From: Arbacia lixula
Taxonomy: Eukaryota > Echinodermata > Echinoidea > Arbacioida > Arbaciidae
DNA length: 64,000 bases
Reading direction: 5' to 3'
NCBI GenBank assembly: GCA_963669155.1
Contig: OZ022579.1
Span: forward strand, 16,153,040 to 16,217,039
Both the position numbers and the translations under genes were made by a program. Below the pieces are notes generated by a model. It was not told the origin of the DNA. It made no database searches and was given only the letters and a program-made list of their open reading frames with translations. Positions 1 through 34,600 of the stretch are shown one piece after another. Position 1 is the first letter of the stretch; each line of letters opens with the position of its first letter.

Positions 1-50
1 CAGCTCTAGCCATCATCTGCCATACCATTGGGGATATCGTAATCTGCCAC
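1..50 (+). repeat. Partial upstream copy of the start of GH31 exon 1
   Basis: The first 50 bases match, with scattered substitutions, the stretch of the exon beginning near position 552 (shared core CAGCTC.AGCCATCA...ACCAT.GGGG.TAT). The copy is cut by the window edge. It is separated from the real exon by a MITE-like insertion at about 70-478, so the original duplication unit was roughly 140 bp. It is not translatable as a useful exon. See the other exon-edge copies in this gene. Confidence 0.6.
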
Positions 51-69
51 ATCATAACAGTAGATAGTC

Positions 70-478
70 CACTCAGAAATTAAGTTTGTCTTAATAAAAG
101 AAGAAACATGAAAGAAACAAACATGTATTAGTGAAGGTTTGATGAAAATCCGTCAAAGAATAAGAAAGTTGTGATCGTTCAAAGTTTTGATTTTGTGGCG
201 TCACGTGTGAGATGCTCTCCCATATGATGTGTACTAATTTTTTTGAAAATGTTGATTTTCTCAAAAAAATATGCATCATTTACGTGTGCATTTGATACAT
301 CATTAGAGACAGGTTTTTACACACATACCTTTTTGGAAAACAATGTGTCATCAAAGACAGAAAAAAAAACAATTCATTGAATCATTTTGGACCCAATATA
401 TAGGAGAGCATCTTGCATGTGATGTCACAAAATTAAAACTTTAAATAGTCAAAACTTTCTTATCCATTGACGGATTTA
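70..478. mobile_element. Palindromic MITE-like repeat, family A, copy 1
   Basis: The two halves are inverted copies of each other: AACATGAAAGAAAC...GAAGGTTTGATGAAAATCCGTCAAAG on the left and its complement near 440-478 on the right. Sister copies lie at 18616-19122, 27611-28106, 62347-62737 and, halved, at 54880-55152. This copy has lost the outer ends with the AGGGATAGTTCACCCTGAA motif seen in the better copies. Confidence 0.65.
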
Positions 479-490
479 TGATAGCTTTAA

Positions 491-20402
<19,912 letters not shown>

Positions 20403-20944
20403 ATCTCGCCATGGACGTGCCTCACAGGACAATCCAGCTCACCCCACGTCTACCACAAAACCCTGTTCTGCTCATCAACGATTCTATTATAAAATCTTTC
20501 ATTTGTTTATACTGAAATACAAAAAATCACTATGAAAAAAATGTCCAAAGGGTTGCTTTAAGATATTATGCATGTAACAACAGATCATGTACAGTAACTA
20601 TTGGTATGTTACTGTATCTAAAATTGAGATTGTAAGCAGGATTTGATCTTTTTTGGCAAAAATTTCTGTGCGTTTATACCAATGATAGATTTTTGTTGTG
20701 TTTAACACAAATTATTTATATTTGTAAAACAGTCCAATAGGTTTGTATCAAATCTGTTGTATGGTTTAGAACCATCTAAAAAATCCTTACAATTTCACTG
20801 ATCATGTTAAGATAAAGGGGGAAATATTTTATCTTACCGGTATACTTGGGTAAAAAAATCAGGGTGGCAAACCATTGGGGTTTCGGGCATTGTTTTTGTT
20901 CCTAAGAGGGACATTATGACCCAAATTATCAAAACAAATGTTTT

Positions 20945-21425
20945 AATAAAATATGCACTTGCTTTTTAAGGTTTCAGTTTGTTTGCTTCTTTTTTCACAG
21001 CAGGGCCCTGTTACATAAAGGTCTGTGATCAATCGCAAAATGGCAATGGCCATTCAACATCATTGTTGTATGCACTTTTTGTTCAAAAGACTGACCAGTC
21101 TTTCAAATTTGCAATTGATTGCAAACCTTTATGTTACGGAGCCCAGAACAGCGTTTGGAGCTAGAAATAGTTCTACAGAGTTCTACAGTGTTCAGAAGGG
21201 CTATCAGTACTCTAGGTATGATTTTTGTCATTGCATTGGTCGTATTTACCAAAGAAAATACTCAAGTTGCGCATTGTATCTCAGTAAGTTATTTGTGATA
21301 AACATATAATTATGTTCACCAATAATGTTTGATTCTTCTTCTTTTAAAGTGCTGCAGGGAAGGTGTTCATATGGAAGTTGATAATTTAATATCACAGCAT
21401 TGGTGCAATGATGCCCATCAATAAA
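20945..21425 (+). promoter_or_regulatory. Candidate poly(A) signals of the GH31 gene
   Basis: AATAAA hexamers occur at 20945-20950 and 21420-21425, about 540 and 1,020 nt past the stop codon at 20402. Between stop and first hexamer the sequence is AT-rich without another gene. Confidence 0.4.
21001..21155. mobile_element. Small palindromic repeat, family D-like
   Basis: The ends are AGGGCCCTGTTACATAAAGG and the imperfect complement CCTTTATGTTACGGAGCCC, with inner inverted pieces GATCAATCGCAAA and TTTGCAATTGATTGC. It lies just past the first GH31 poly(A) signal. Confidence 0.6.
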
Positions 21426-22197
21426 CCAAGAAAACTTTGAAATGTGACTATATCTTTGGATTTAATGCATTGGAAGAGTACGGCCAACTGGTAGGTGGCT
21501 GTGTCTGAACATAAAAGTAGGCACCGCGGTTAAATCTTCCTTTCAAAGTTCTTCCTACCATTTTTCTACATGTATTACGTGTTTCAGAATTCTACTTCAG
21601 TTGATTTGCATAAACGGTGATCTATAGCTCATTTGCCTAAAAACTTGATCTTCTGTTATAATTAGACTTTTTGCAATACCAAAATGTCCTAACTAGTTGA
21701 GATAAGAAGTTTTTCCCAAAATTGTTCTTTGACTGATTTGTTGTAGAGTACATTTCTTGTAATGAGTGATTTGTAGCCTGTCACCAGTACTTTGATTGTG
21801 CAATCTAATACCAACACTTAAGAAAGAGTGAACGAAAGGAATGCAATCATGTATACCAGAATGTATAGAGTTTAGGTGCTGTTTGTGTGTATGTAATACA
21901 TTCATGAATGTAATGAACGAATACGAGACTAGGAAATGTCATGTTTGAAGTAATTTCTTCTTTCATAGTAATATCTCATTTTGCAAAATAAAATAATGAT
22001 TTCATATATTGTGTATGTATTATTCAAATGTAGGGAATATTTCAAGATACATGTATAGCTTTTCTCGCACTTTTAAATTGTGAGGTTAAAGAAAATATTT
22101 TCATAACGTACCAGTCAAGAGTCAATTATGTTGAAAAGTATTACATGTACATGTATTTTGGTAATGTAGTTGAATGAAGTTCTATGTACCGCAGTAC

Positions 22198-22604
22198 AGT
22201 CAACTCCTGTAATGAGCACGGATACAGGATTGTGTTATAACGATATGTAAATTCCAAACAATGCATGGGCAAATCTGTGTGGTTAGTCATCAGTTTAACA
22301 AAATGTTGATATAAGGAGGTACACTACAGCTCAAAGGAATTGGCATAGGGAAAGGGACAGGGAAGAAAGGGAAGGAGCCGCAGTTTTAAACCACGGTATA
22401 TTTTGTCCAGTTCAGCATGAAACATGATGCTTTTTAGGCTAAAGCAGCGTGTTTCATCCGGAACTGGACGAAACATGCCGCGGTACAAAACTGTGGCTCC
22501 TTCCCTTTCTTTCCTTTCCCTTTCCCTATGCCAATTCTTTGAGCTGGAGTGTACATGTACTTGACAAGGTCCCAAGTACTTCATTACAATGAGAGTGGAC
22601 TGTA
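22198..22604. mobile_element. Tc1-type element remnant with nested family E MITE
   Basis: The left end TA-CAGTCAACTCCTGTAATGA and right end TCATTACAATGAGAGTGGACTG-TA are inverted and TA-flanked. The middle is occupied by a family E palindrome at 22322-22556 (GCTCAAAGGAATTGGCATAG ... CTATGCCAATTCTTTGAGC). Without it the host element would be about 170 bp. Confidence 0.55.
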
Positions 22605-23654
22605 CATGTTTGGTATTTTCTTTATTTTTTCCTTCTGAAATAACCAAAGTACAGCTGTGATAAGCAAGGCTCTCGCTGGAATTGATTTTGCAAAAGGTAA
22701 AAGACTTGCTGATTAGCATATTCTGTTATGTTAATTTTGCACACAACACAAAATGCACATTGCTTAAAAAGTTTTTGCATTAAATTTACACTGAGGAGAG
22801 CCCATGTAAGAGTGTATGCATGAAAATATGAATTTCAAGCGGCATTGATCATGACTAAATATTATAATGGCAAGCTCAATTGCAAAGTACATGTATATCA
22901 AGCATATTACATACATCTTCAAATTGAATCTCCATTACAGTGTATGTTATCTTTACCACCAATATCTTCAAAGCTGGTTGACACCCATGTGAAGAACATT
23001 TTTCTTCCATCTATGTAAGCAAAAATTCAACTGAACAAGTGAGTCAATTTCGTAATGTACCGGTATTCACAACTTTTGCCTCAACTGACCCAGTTTCACT
23101 GGATGGAAGGCACTCTGAATCTATAAGTTGTTGCTACTCAGACAAACCTCGGACAATGTTTTATACCATTTGTAGTGTGTGATTTCATGCCATTATTAAT
23201 AAAACTCTTGATTTTTGCAATTCACTGTTTAAATATTTATTTGTTTGTGGTCATGGTTACATGTATTTCCTTAACGTACATTTGCAGTCAGTGGATGAAA
23301 TCATGTGCAGGGGGGGGGGGGGGGGGTACGTTGTAATTTTCAAGCCTGGTGACCCATTTTTTGTTATAGATTAATTACATAAGGATACTACCATACAGGA
23401 TTTTTATATTTTTTATCATAAACTTTGTGTAAAAACATGTATGAGCAATAAAGCTTTGCTGTAAGGCACATTAAGATTTAATGAAATTTACACTCCATAA
23501 CATGTACAAGAATAAGTCTCTAGTTTATAGTTATACTACTAGGTAACGGTTACTATAACGTATTGCAACACTTGCCTATCAAACACATTTAAGTGGCAGT
23601 GGAATATTTGACTTGTTCCTGCTCTTAGATACAATCATGGTCGTCGCCCATTAG

Positions 23655-23657
23655 TAC

Positions 23658-23696
<39 letters not shown>

Positions 23697-23988
23697 CTGT
23701 TCTTATATAGCGCTGCTCTAGTACGAAGTACTACCCAAACCGCTTTATTATTACCCTGGCTTTAGCCAAACAGCCAAGTACGTAAGTAGTGCTAGTAGCG
23801 AGTTGATCTAATTAGATCAGGAATACTATATTCCTGCCAGGTACCCATTTACTACACCTGGGTTGACAGGGACAAACATGAGCAAAACACCTTGTCCAAG
23901 GGTGTACGCACCGGGCTGGGCTTGAACCCAGGATCTCTCTACGAGTCAAGGCCTCACCACTATACCACAGTGCCCCCAGTACAATGAG
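23655..23988 (-). mobile_element. tRNA-derived SINE, well preserved
   Basis: On the minus strand the head reads GGGGGCACTGTGGTATAGTG with A box TGTGGTATAGTGGTGAGG and B box GGTTCAAGCCC. Then follow CTTGGACAAGGTGTTTTGC and ACCCAGGTGTAGTAAATGGG, and it ends in TATATAAGAACAG with an (ATT)n tail at 23660-23694. It lies between the convergent GH31 and PALB2 genes. Surrounding 22600-24250 holds no other feature except a G-run at 23311-23326. Confidence 0.8.
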
Positions 23989-24262
23989 GTTTTTGTTTAG
24001 ATTATGACAAATAACAGACGTAAACAAAAACTTTCAACACTTTTGAAGTGATTTTTAAAAAAGGTCAATTTTGAATTAAGCTGAAATTTACAGTCAAATG
24101 TCATTTTTTTAGGAGCAGGTTACATTACATTTCATCAATTATTCTTGTAGTAATTCTTTGAATATTCAATGAGGTGTTCACTTTTGGATAAATTTGAACC
24201 TCAGAATGTGTTTGTATTGGATAATCAATTTAGAGCACACCAATACCCGTTAAGCACATGCA

Positions 24263-24268
24263 TTTATT
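24263..24268 (-). promoter_or_regulatory. Candidate poly(A) signal of PALB2
   Basis: AATAAA on the minus strand (TTTATT on plus), about 270 nt past the PALB2 stop codon. Confidence 0.4.
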
Positions 24269-24535
24269 CATTGGACAATAACAATATCGTCTAGAGTATT
24301 TCTAATGATAGGGTATGGGAGAATGTTTTGACAACATCCAATTGTTTGCATTTGTTGTTCCTTTGTGTGAGATTCAATCATGTGTTATAAAGCTTACAAA
24401 CATGTATAACAAAAATGAAAAGGCTGTGCAAAAACTTGTGCTTTGTCTCCCTGAAAACTGGTATCCCTGTTACATGAAGTTTTCAATACGTCATTGTCTC
24501 AGAAGGTGAGCCTTATGAACATAATTCACATGGAT

Positions 24536-27500
24536 TCATTCGTCTCTCTCATAGACTGTGACACACTGCCAAGATCCGATCAGGAACGTCCTTGAGTCTT
24601 GCAGACACAGGCAATGATGGGTCTTTGCATTGTCGTGTAGGTCGGTACTTGATGTTGCAAGCAGCCGACTGGAGTGAAGGTCCCACATACAGAATTGGCC
24701 GTTGGAGAGGGATGCAGCTAGGAGGCCGTCTGATAATGAGACATCTTGGATTCTGGTGGTAGTGGAAAGGGAGAAAGGAGTAAAGACGAAAAGGAGGAAA
24801 CGCAAACACAATGTTTGAATTTTGGTGTGAATTAATGCTTCTGAAACTATGTATCAGATCTTATCATTTTGAGTCATTTTCATGCAATAACAAGGTCGTG
24901 CGCATGAAAGTCCGCGTGAGCCTAAGTGTTCTTATATGCAAATAATGTGAAAAACATGGCTATCTCTAATCGTCCCAAGCTCCTCAGAATAATCAGTGGC
25001 AAAAAAAATACTGCATGATAGGATTTGTGTGCATTACAAGGGCAAGAACTAAAGAGTGAAGGAATGTTCAAAGCGGTCATAGTTCCCGGGGCCATAAAAT
25101 TGTAGCCTTTCTAAATATTCATTGTGACATTTGAAAAATAATGCTCCAAACTTTATACTGGTGTTTTTATAGCAAACGTGTGTTTTTGGCATGCGAGCAA
25201 CAAGTACCGATTTTGGAGTTACATCATTGTGCATTTGTCATTTTATGACATGTTTCAATGTGTCTGCAGGCAAAGGGTAATCAATGGTATTTTTTGTCTT
25301 ATGACTCACCCGACACCAGACTGCATGCATGGGGCTGAGTAGTCTAGCAGCTTCGATGACCGCCCGTTTGAGGGATTAAGAACAAGAAGGCAGCAAGATG
25401 ACGCTGTGTTTAAGCCCTGCAGTTTGTCCTTGACATCCTTTTGCTTGTAGAATGCCACCACGAACAGCAGGCCCTTGATGTAGAAAAAATTATTTTTATG
25501 TTAAACTTTGCTTGACGTAAAGGACAATCCCTGATAACATTTGATTTTAATACAATCAGAACTAGAGCAATTCGACTGCCGCGCAGTCGATAAATATGCC
25601 TCCGCCTCTATGCTAACTCTATTTAGATTTATTCTCAGAAAACCTGTTTGGTGGGCCATTTAATTCCTATGTGAAATGAAAATATCATATACTGTTTTTC
25701 CATGCTTGGCAATGTTCATTGACCTTTGACTTCCAATCTAATCAGTCCGTCTAAAGCCATCCTTGTATCAAGTTTGTTTAAAATTAGCCAATCTGGGGTA
25801 AAGTTCATTGACCTTTGACCTTCCAGAAATTTTACACACACTTTCACCAGTTTACCTCCATGAAGTGATACATCTCTGTATCATGTTTGGTTCACATTGA
25901 ACCATTAGTTTTGCATTCAATGTGAAAAATGTTAAATTTGGCTCAAATTTTAGCCAATTTTGGCATAGTTCATTGACCTTTGACCTCTGAGAATTTTCAC
26001 CAAAGATATCATCAGTCTACCCACAAGTAGTGATCCATCTTTGCACCATGTTTGGTTGGTATTGCACAATTGGATCTTGATTTATTTTGAAAAATATTAC
26101 TTTGGGGACAATTTTTTAGCTAATTTTGGCAAAGTTCATTGACCTTTGACCTTTCAGGAATTTTACCCAAACTTTCATCAATCTACCTCCATGAAGTGAT
26201 ACATCTCTGTACCATGTTTGGTTAGAATTACACCGTTGGATTTGGGTTTATTGTGAAAAATATCAATTTGGGGCCAATTTTTAGCAAATTATTGCAAAGT
26301 TCATTGATCTTTGACCTCTGGCCTTCCAGGAATTTCACCAAAAAATGTCACCAGTCTATTCCCAAGTAGTGATCCATCTTAGTACCACGTTTCATGGGAA
26401 TTGCATTATTGGATTTAGTTTTATGGTGAAAAATATGAAGTCTTGGGCAGTTTTTCGCCAATTTTGGCGAAGTTCGTTGACCTTTGACCTCTAAACTTTC
26501 ACGAATTTTATCACAAATGTCACCAGTCTATTCCCAAGTAGTGATCTATCTTTGTAATATGTTTCATGAGATATGCATCCTTGGATTTGGATTTATTGTG
26601 AAAAAATTAAAGCTTGGGGCAGTTTTCAGCCAATTTTGGCAAAGTTCATTGACCTTTGACCTCTGAACTTTCAGGAAATTTATCAAAAATGTCACCAGTC
26701 TATTCCCAAGTAGTGATCTATCTTTGTACCATGTTTCATGAGAATTGGATCCTTGGATTTGGCTTTATTGTGAAAAAGGTCAATTTGGGGCAATATTTCA
26801 CAAAGTTCATTGACCTTTGACCTCAATCAGAATTGACCCCTATTTTACACACTTCATTGGTTTTATGCAATACACACATGTACCAAGTTTGAAGCAAATC
26901 TGGTTAACGGTTCTCAAGATATTGCCTAAACTGATTCGGGACGGACGTACGGACGGACGGACGGACGGACGGACGTACGGACAGACGGACGGACGGACGG
27001 ACAACCCGAAAACATAATGCCTCCGGCCACTTCGTGGCGGAGGCATAAAAATCAGAAACACTGCTGTGAAACATGTAGAAAACAAAATCAGACATGTGAC
27101 AAGAAAGTTAACAGGGTTTTCAAATCTTAGATGATAATTAAATCATAAAATTCTGCAAGGCTAATTTGACTTCTAGAGGCATGAGGCATTCTTTGACTTC
27201 TTCTTACACTATGCAAAGGTAGTGAAAAAATGGTTGAATTGATATAAACGTCAACAACGATGTCTAGTTTTATTGTAATACCAGAATGTTGCATAGACAT
27301 CAACATGATTTTTAATGACATGCAGCTACATGTGGGAAATTGGTTTTGATTGCATGATTATATTCTTTTTCTATTTATTCTTTTTGGATAGCCCCATCTG
27401 TAGGCTTGTACAATTGCCCCATGTGTACCTAAATTTTAAGAAGGCAGTAGAAGAATGAAGACATCCATTACTTACTGATTCCGCTGTTGCTTGAATGCAG

Positions 27501-28626
27501 TGGTTCACGGGGTGGTCTCTCATGTCAAACACCTTTACAAGCCTCCTGGATACCACATGCCTTTAAAAAAGATGGGGATAAAACTTGATAGGTTAGAAAA
27601 GAAATACATCAAAGGGATAGTTCACCCTGAAGATAAGTTTGTTTCAATTAAAGCAGAACCATAAAAGAAACATATTAGTGAAGGTTTTATAAAAATATGT
27701 CAAAGGATAAGAAATCTGTGATCTTTTGAAATTTCAATATAGGGACGTCATGTGCGAGGTGCTCTCCCCTATGTTGTGTGCCGTATTATTCCATAAATTG
27801 CTCTTTTTTGACAATGGAATAAATATTTTTCAAAGAGCTATGTGTATAAAAAACATATTTCTTCTGATGTCTTAAATGCACAGGTAAAAGGATGCATATC
27901 TTTTAGACACATTGGACATTTAAAACAAAAATTGTTCACAACATATGGAAGAGAACCTCACACAAGATGTCACAAAATCGAACCTTTAAAATATCAAAAC
28001 TTTCTTATCCTTTGACAAATTTTCAGCAGACCTTCACTGAGATGTGTCTTTCATGTGTCTGCGTTTATTGAAACTAACTTAATTTCAGGGTGAACTATCC
28101 CCTTTAAATTCTGATACATCATTCATGTTGCCCTTATGCTGCAAGGTGCCACAAGCACCATTAGAAGGGAAAGTCAACCAAATAAGTAACCGGTAATCTT
28201 ACCAAAGCATGATGTCTGTGTCGGTCATCCCCATCAACATGTCTGGAGCGCCCTCAACGACCACCAGTGAGTTGACTCTGCCGTCGGATCTTCCCAGGAA
28301 CATTGCAGTGTCAGCATTTGTCCTTCGGGTTGAGCTAAAATGAAAAGGGAGAAGGGATGCACATAAAAGCGACAGTTTGCACCAAGCAGTGTTACGCTTG
28401 TGCTTGTAACTATATGGCCGATTCTACAGATCACTAGATGATAGCCTTCGGTCCAGAATAGGGGGTTGAAAATGAGTGTAGTCGTATCAGGGTTGGATTA
28501 TGTTCGGTGTTAAAGAAAGGGCAGTTTTAAAAATCGTTAAGACTAAGAACATTTCCAACACTTTCACATCTTGCCAGAACAAAACTATAGTTTCCCTAAA
28601 ACAAATTACTACTCTGGTTTTGAGAG

Positions 28627-28657
<31 letters not shown>

Positions 28658-31600
28658 AAGAGAGGGGGTAGAGAAAGAGAGGGAGAGGGGGGAGACAAGT
28701 GAGAGAGTGGAAAGAGAGTGGGGGAGAAGTAGAAGGTGAATTGCAAGAGATGAAACAGAGGGCAAGGAAAAAATAGAGAAAGGGGAAAGATGGAAGAGAG
28801 CAGATGATGAGGGCACAGAGACAGTTAAACATGAGGGGAAACAGAAGGAGAGAGAAGGGAGAGGGGATTTTAAAGTGAGTTGAAAGAGAGCTAGGACAGT
28901 AGGAGGGAGAGAGGACAGGAGCAAGGCAGAGAAACAAATTTACATAACTCAGTTGGAAATACCTTTCCTCCCTACTAACATCAAGTACCACGACCTCTGA
29001 CAAGCCAGCATCACTGGACACACCAACAGCTACCCTCTTCCCTCCAAGAACACACAGAGTGGAAGATCGCTGCTGTCTCTGCTGCATGACTTCAGATGAG
29101 AGGATGGATCTCTCCTCCCACTCTCCTTGCTCTGTACAGTCCCACCTGATCAATCTGTTGATGCAATAATCAAAGGTGAAGAGAGTTTCTTTATTGTAAC
29201 TTTCTCCTTCATTTTATCATCACTTTTATTTACACTCTTGTGTAAGTACTAATGCAAAAACTCTGTAGGGTTGTACAGATGTACACCAACTCTAAGAAAA
29301 GTGTCTTAACCAATGATATGGAATTGTTTTTAATTTACATGAATTAATGTGTTTGTTTCATGACACAGGCTTTACAAGGAGCCCCCTTCAAAATAAATTA
29401 TCAATTTTCTCCCTAGTGATTAGTAGTGTAATATGTTACCTGATCGATTGGGTCTGGTTGTCATCTTCTAGCGTTATCACCGCTTCCATGGCGTCTTGGC
29501 AGCCATGCATGAAGTGAGTGGAGACCAGCTGTTCCTGCGCCATGGAGAAACGGAACATAAAGCTTTAGTTACAAGCTTATATCTACCTGTATCCTCATTC
29601 TCAATAAGCATTTTACTTCCATACTTAATTCACATTGAGCATTCCAAAATAGGTTCTCACAATCCTGTGATTTTAGGCAATAACCTTGACATCAAGAAAC
29701 AAAGAGTATGAAGATGAAATGTTCCTTGAAGATAGGACTTCTGGGTTACTCTTTCAGAATAAGCCAGTTCATAGTTACATCATGATCGGACACTCCACTG
29801 AATCAAGAACGACTCAGGATTTGATCATGAAGCTGTGTAGGTGTGTTATTTTACAGCGTGCCCATACCAACAATAGAAGCAGGTGCACATGGTGGAATGT
29901 TCTTGCACTACCTTCTCAGAGCTGAATCGCTGCTGTTATATCCGCATTATAATGGGTATAAACGTGGTCCACTATCTATGGAATTTCCATTTTACTCTGT
30001 GAGTGGTACAATTGGCCCAAGGTCATTCGTACCAGTAATAATCTGCTCAGAATGCACACTTTGCAACTATGAACTTGCTTGTAGCCCTGACAAGAGCTGC
30101 TCACAGAGTGATTGGGAAAGAAAAGAAAAACAGATAAAGTGAAGGTGGGAGTACAATATTCTTTCAGAAACATTTGCTCTGGCAAGAGCTGTTAAAGGGC
30201 GTAACTGTACTGGGAAGAAAAAAAAACTTCAGAATGTGACCATGAGCAATTTTCTTGCCAATGGTCTTAAATTTTTAAAATGGGCAATGCATGAATTTAA
30301 GACCATTGGCAAGAAGATTGCTCACGATCAGCTTTTAAATGTTTGTTTTTCTTCCCAGTACAGTATATGCCCTTTCACTCATTCCCTAATGGAATAGCTC
30401 TGAGAAAGAGCTGCCCAGAGGGCAAGTGACAAAGTGAGAGAGACAGAGTCAGAGTATTCTTGCAGAGGGGTTAGCTCTGAAAAGATAATAACACCAGTAA
30501 GGCAAATCCCATAAGACATCTCTTTGTCAGGCACAGGAGTAGTTAAAGACATCTTGCATACCTGTACTCCAGTAGTATCCCACGAGCAGAGCAGCTGAAA
30601 CCTGCCCTCAGTTCCAGTCCAGAAGATGACCTTGTCACAGAAGGAAACTGCTGTAACCTGCACAGCTTTGTTGCTGATGAGGACAATGGTAGTCGCAATT
30701 CCTTTCACACTGGTCCCGTGTTTCACTATGTGCTATACATAGAATAAAAGAGCATGTGAGTTCATCTTCAAATGAAGCTCTCCCATTTTGTCTTGAAGAA
30801 TATTTGCAGTACCTGCACGGTGGACTATAAAGATTATGGACAGAGCAGTTAAACTTGTTACATGTATACAAGGAAGTAATTAAATCAGTTGAAGAGGTCT
30901 AAATTTTACTTTCTTTGCAGCCATGATAAGTAAATGTTGATATAACAGAACAGCCATGACAAAGTCTGTTAGAAGAAAAGTCTTAAGACTTTCAAACATT
31001 TATGTTATCTAAATTTATACCTATTTGTAGCTTACAATGAAAACTGCTACATCACACAGATACCAGTCCAATGTAAGGTTGATGATTTTAGATTCAATTG
31101 AGAAACCAGCTCAGCATCACTGTAAAAGTTAGCAGAAACGATGCAAAAACCTCAAACTGGAAGCATCAAATTGACATCAAAAGTCCTTAAAATCTACATG
31201 ATCAATCTGCTGCAATGAAAACTACATGCTATCTATTAAGTTACCTGGAGGCAGCCTCTGAAGTGGAGTCCTTTTTTTCTTGTCACAAGATGATTGATGC
31301 CTTCAGACACCCTGTCCTGGTTGCTTCCCGGATGTCCTTCTGGTTTGCCTCTGCAGGAGTTTGTGCACTGGGACTCTGTCAGCGGCATTTCAGCTATCTC
31401 TGGTGGGGTTCCCGTGGCCGCATCAGCACATGGCGAGTCCAGGTTGGCATTGCTTTGCAGGGTGGATGTCAGGCCATGGGTGTCTTCCGAGGCTTCATCT
31501 GGGGGCATTTGTTGGTTGATGACATGTTTCAGACTTGTAGGAGTGGCTTCTACCTTTATTAATTCCTCCACATCATTGCATGGATATAGTGATGAGCAAG

Positions 31601-34600
31601 GAATGTGTTCATCACATAGATTTTGAAGATGATGGATTTCGGTGCCCCTGTCTAAGACGGGCATGCCTTGTGAGTTCTGATCTAGAGTACCTTCAAAGCC
31701 ATCATTCAAATGAACTTCAACAACAGGAAATTCAATAACTCCAACACCTTGGGATAGCTCTGTTTCGTGTGAGTCACACATTGTTAGATTTGATACAGCA
31801 TTGTCGTGTTCCTCAGGATTATCCAGAGAACCTTCAGGATCAGCTGGTAGTTCTGGCACCATATCTGCTAGGTAGGCTTGTGACATCCACTGCTCCCCTA
31901 AATCATCCTTTACCTGTACATGCATACCTTGTTGAGCTGTTTGTACTGTAGTACCTTCCCCTGGAGACATTGTTGCAATTCCTCTATGGTCAACACAAGA
32001 CGAGGTGGGTGAACCGGGTGACAGACCCACCAGGCTTTGGACAGGGTGTCCAGGACTGCTGAAGACGCTGGGCAGGGCAAAGTCCTCTGGAAACTGCGTC
32101 TGGGTAAACTGACTTTCTAAAGGATTATATGTCGCTTGGGTGCTGGACAAATTTTTTGTATGAAGTGATGTCTTGAGGACGGGATGATTCTTGCTGGCTT
32201 CTTCTGTTGGAGTGGTGTGAGAACTGTCTAAAGAACCTTTTTGGTGTGTCAAGGTGGCTGCAACTGACAAATATCTGTGCTGTGAGTCAATAGAGTTTTG
32301 TTCATCAAGGACAACTACTTCAGTGGGAACCGTCACATCAGGAGCTCCATCAGTACTCTTTGACAAATCACAATTAATGTCACCATTAGCTGATAAAATC
32401 CTTTGAACATTCTCATTGGTTGCCACATTGCCAGTTTCAATTGTCTGCAAATTCAAAGAACTCTCAGTCTCCTTCTTCACTGAAGGCTTCCTGCCTCTCC
32501 TTTTCCTTCGGGCAGAAGGCTGTTTACGAGAAACTTTCATCTTAGTGTGTTGCACACTCTCTTCCTTATTTTCACTTCCACAAGTTCCTGGCAGATGCAC
32601 ATGAGGGGAAGAGAAATCCACATAACTTCCTTCAGTTACAGAGCTAATCCAGCTACTTGTAAGTGGTGGTGGTTTGGTAGTCATCTCATGAGGATCTGTA
32701 TGAGTGAGAGGCTCACTGCACGCTTTCAGGTCAGTGTCCTTCAGCGTATGCACATTCCTTGTCCTGGAGGTCTTTGAAGGATATCCTTGGCCTGGCAGGG
32801 GTGCTGAGTGCAGTGTAGGAGATGGTTTACTCATGCTTCTCGTCTTCCGCACATAGTATTCCGCAGGGTACATGAGACCGTCAATCCAGGTGTGGTTGCC
32901 ATCCTGGCTGCTCTGCTGTGATAAAACAAAGTCCTTCAGACTAACATCGTCCATGGTCAGGTTATCTATGCCCTTCTGTTGTCTCTTAACACTCTTTCTT
33001 CTACCTTTCCTTGCACTTAATTTTTCACGTTTTGCATGGATTTCTTGAGTGTCTTTAACTACATTCTCAGAAGCATGAAATTTGTTGACTTTTAAGTCCT
33101 CAGGCCAATCAACTTCTTCACATGCTTCAAGATTTTTAGATTGAGAAGTGGAAAGAGTACATTGGACATTTTGTTCATGGGAGGCAGAGTTCTTGCTCTT
33201 TCCAAGATCTAGTTCCTCCATCTCACCAGAATGGGGTACAGAGTGACCTATATCTTTGTCTTTGTCCTGGGCAATTTCACCTCTACATGTCAGTCGCTTG
33301 GGATGCGGTTTTCTGTTGGCTGTTTCTGGCTGTACATATAATTTTGGCATGTCTTGTTTATTTTCTTGTTGCAGTTGTGTTGATGCTTGGCTTAGCATCA
33401 TCTTCTGGCTACTAGGGATTCCAGTTGTAGGCACATGGTTGGAATTTGTAGAGTCATGCCCAGTGTGCTGCTTGTCATCTTCTGGAAAGGTACTTGGAAT
33501 CACATCAGGATCATCATCATAATCAGTGTTGTGCCCATCTGTGGAAGGTGTACTATTCTTGACAGGGCCACTAACCTCTGCAGGGCGGGATGCTGGCAAG
33601 TCTTTAAGCAACTCCTTCTTGGTTTGATGCTCCTTATAAATTGCATCTGGCAAGGGTACTGCCTTTGAAGCAAGTGCAGATGCCTTCAGCTTACGCGCTA
33701 TGATTCCTTCCCCTTCAGTATGATCCAGGACCACAACTTGAACAGATTCATCCAAGCAGGTGTCATCATTCTGGCAGGTTCTCCTCAAAGGCACATCCAA
33801 AGAAGGTTTAGTTCCCTTTGAATCAACCCTTCCACCAAACGGGGACAGTGTCTGCTTTGAGGCATCAGAAGTCACCATAAGCACATGCGACCCATTGCCA
33901 GCGCTGCCATCTGACTCCAGAGACACCTCAACAATGTGAACAGAGTCATCTTCCGGATCTGCATCAGCAAACAAATCAATCTGGGTGTCTTCTGGTGGGG
34001 ACATCACACCTGGATGTGATTCCTGCATTTCAAGTTGAGTCCCAGTGGAATGACCTTTCTTCTGCACTGGCTGTGGCACTGCTTTTTCAAAATGTGTAGC
34101 TTTAGTGACCCATTTCTGGGATGCATTCACACTTTGTTTTTTCTTGGCATCAAGCATCTCCACATTTTGAAATGGCGGCTTTCTACTGTTTTCTACAGCA
34201 CCAGTTGTTGACTTTCGATCGACATGTCTCGCAGGAGCAGCCTGCATTGGCTTTAACTTATGACATGTCCTACTGCGATCGACATCATGTTTGGATGTTG
34301 TTAGACAGGAAGAACTCACATCTTCAGAGAGGCTCGTTTCTGATGACACGGCATCAGCCCGTACAACAGGTTTCTTCCCGTGATCTCTCTTCAGCTTGAA
34401 AGTTGAACCACGGTTCCCAGATGACCTCTTCCTTCCAGAAGATGCTGTTGCTGCCTCGAGAGCAAATGACACACTGCGGCGCTTGCTGCTCTTCTTGGTC
34501 GGGTGTTCTGATGGAGATTCTGAAAAGAGCGGCCCTCGGCTGATCTCAGGAGGGTGTGGACTTCCTGTAGCGACACTCACCGCCGGCCTGGCTGGACTTT

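Noticed and set aside
31215-34600. Plus-strand reading frames opposite the large PALB2 exon
   Set aside because: Shadows of the 1,168-codon PALB2 exon; no splice or family signal of their own.
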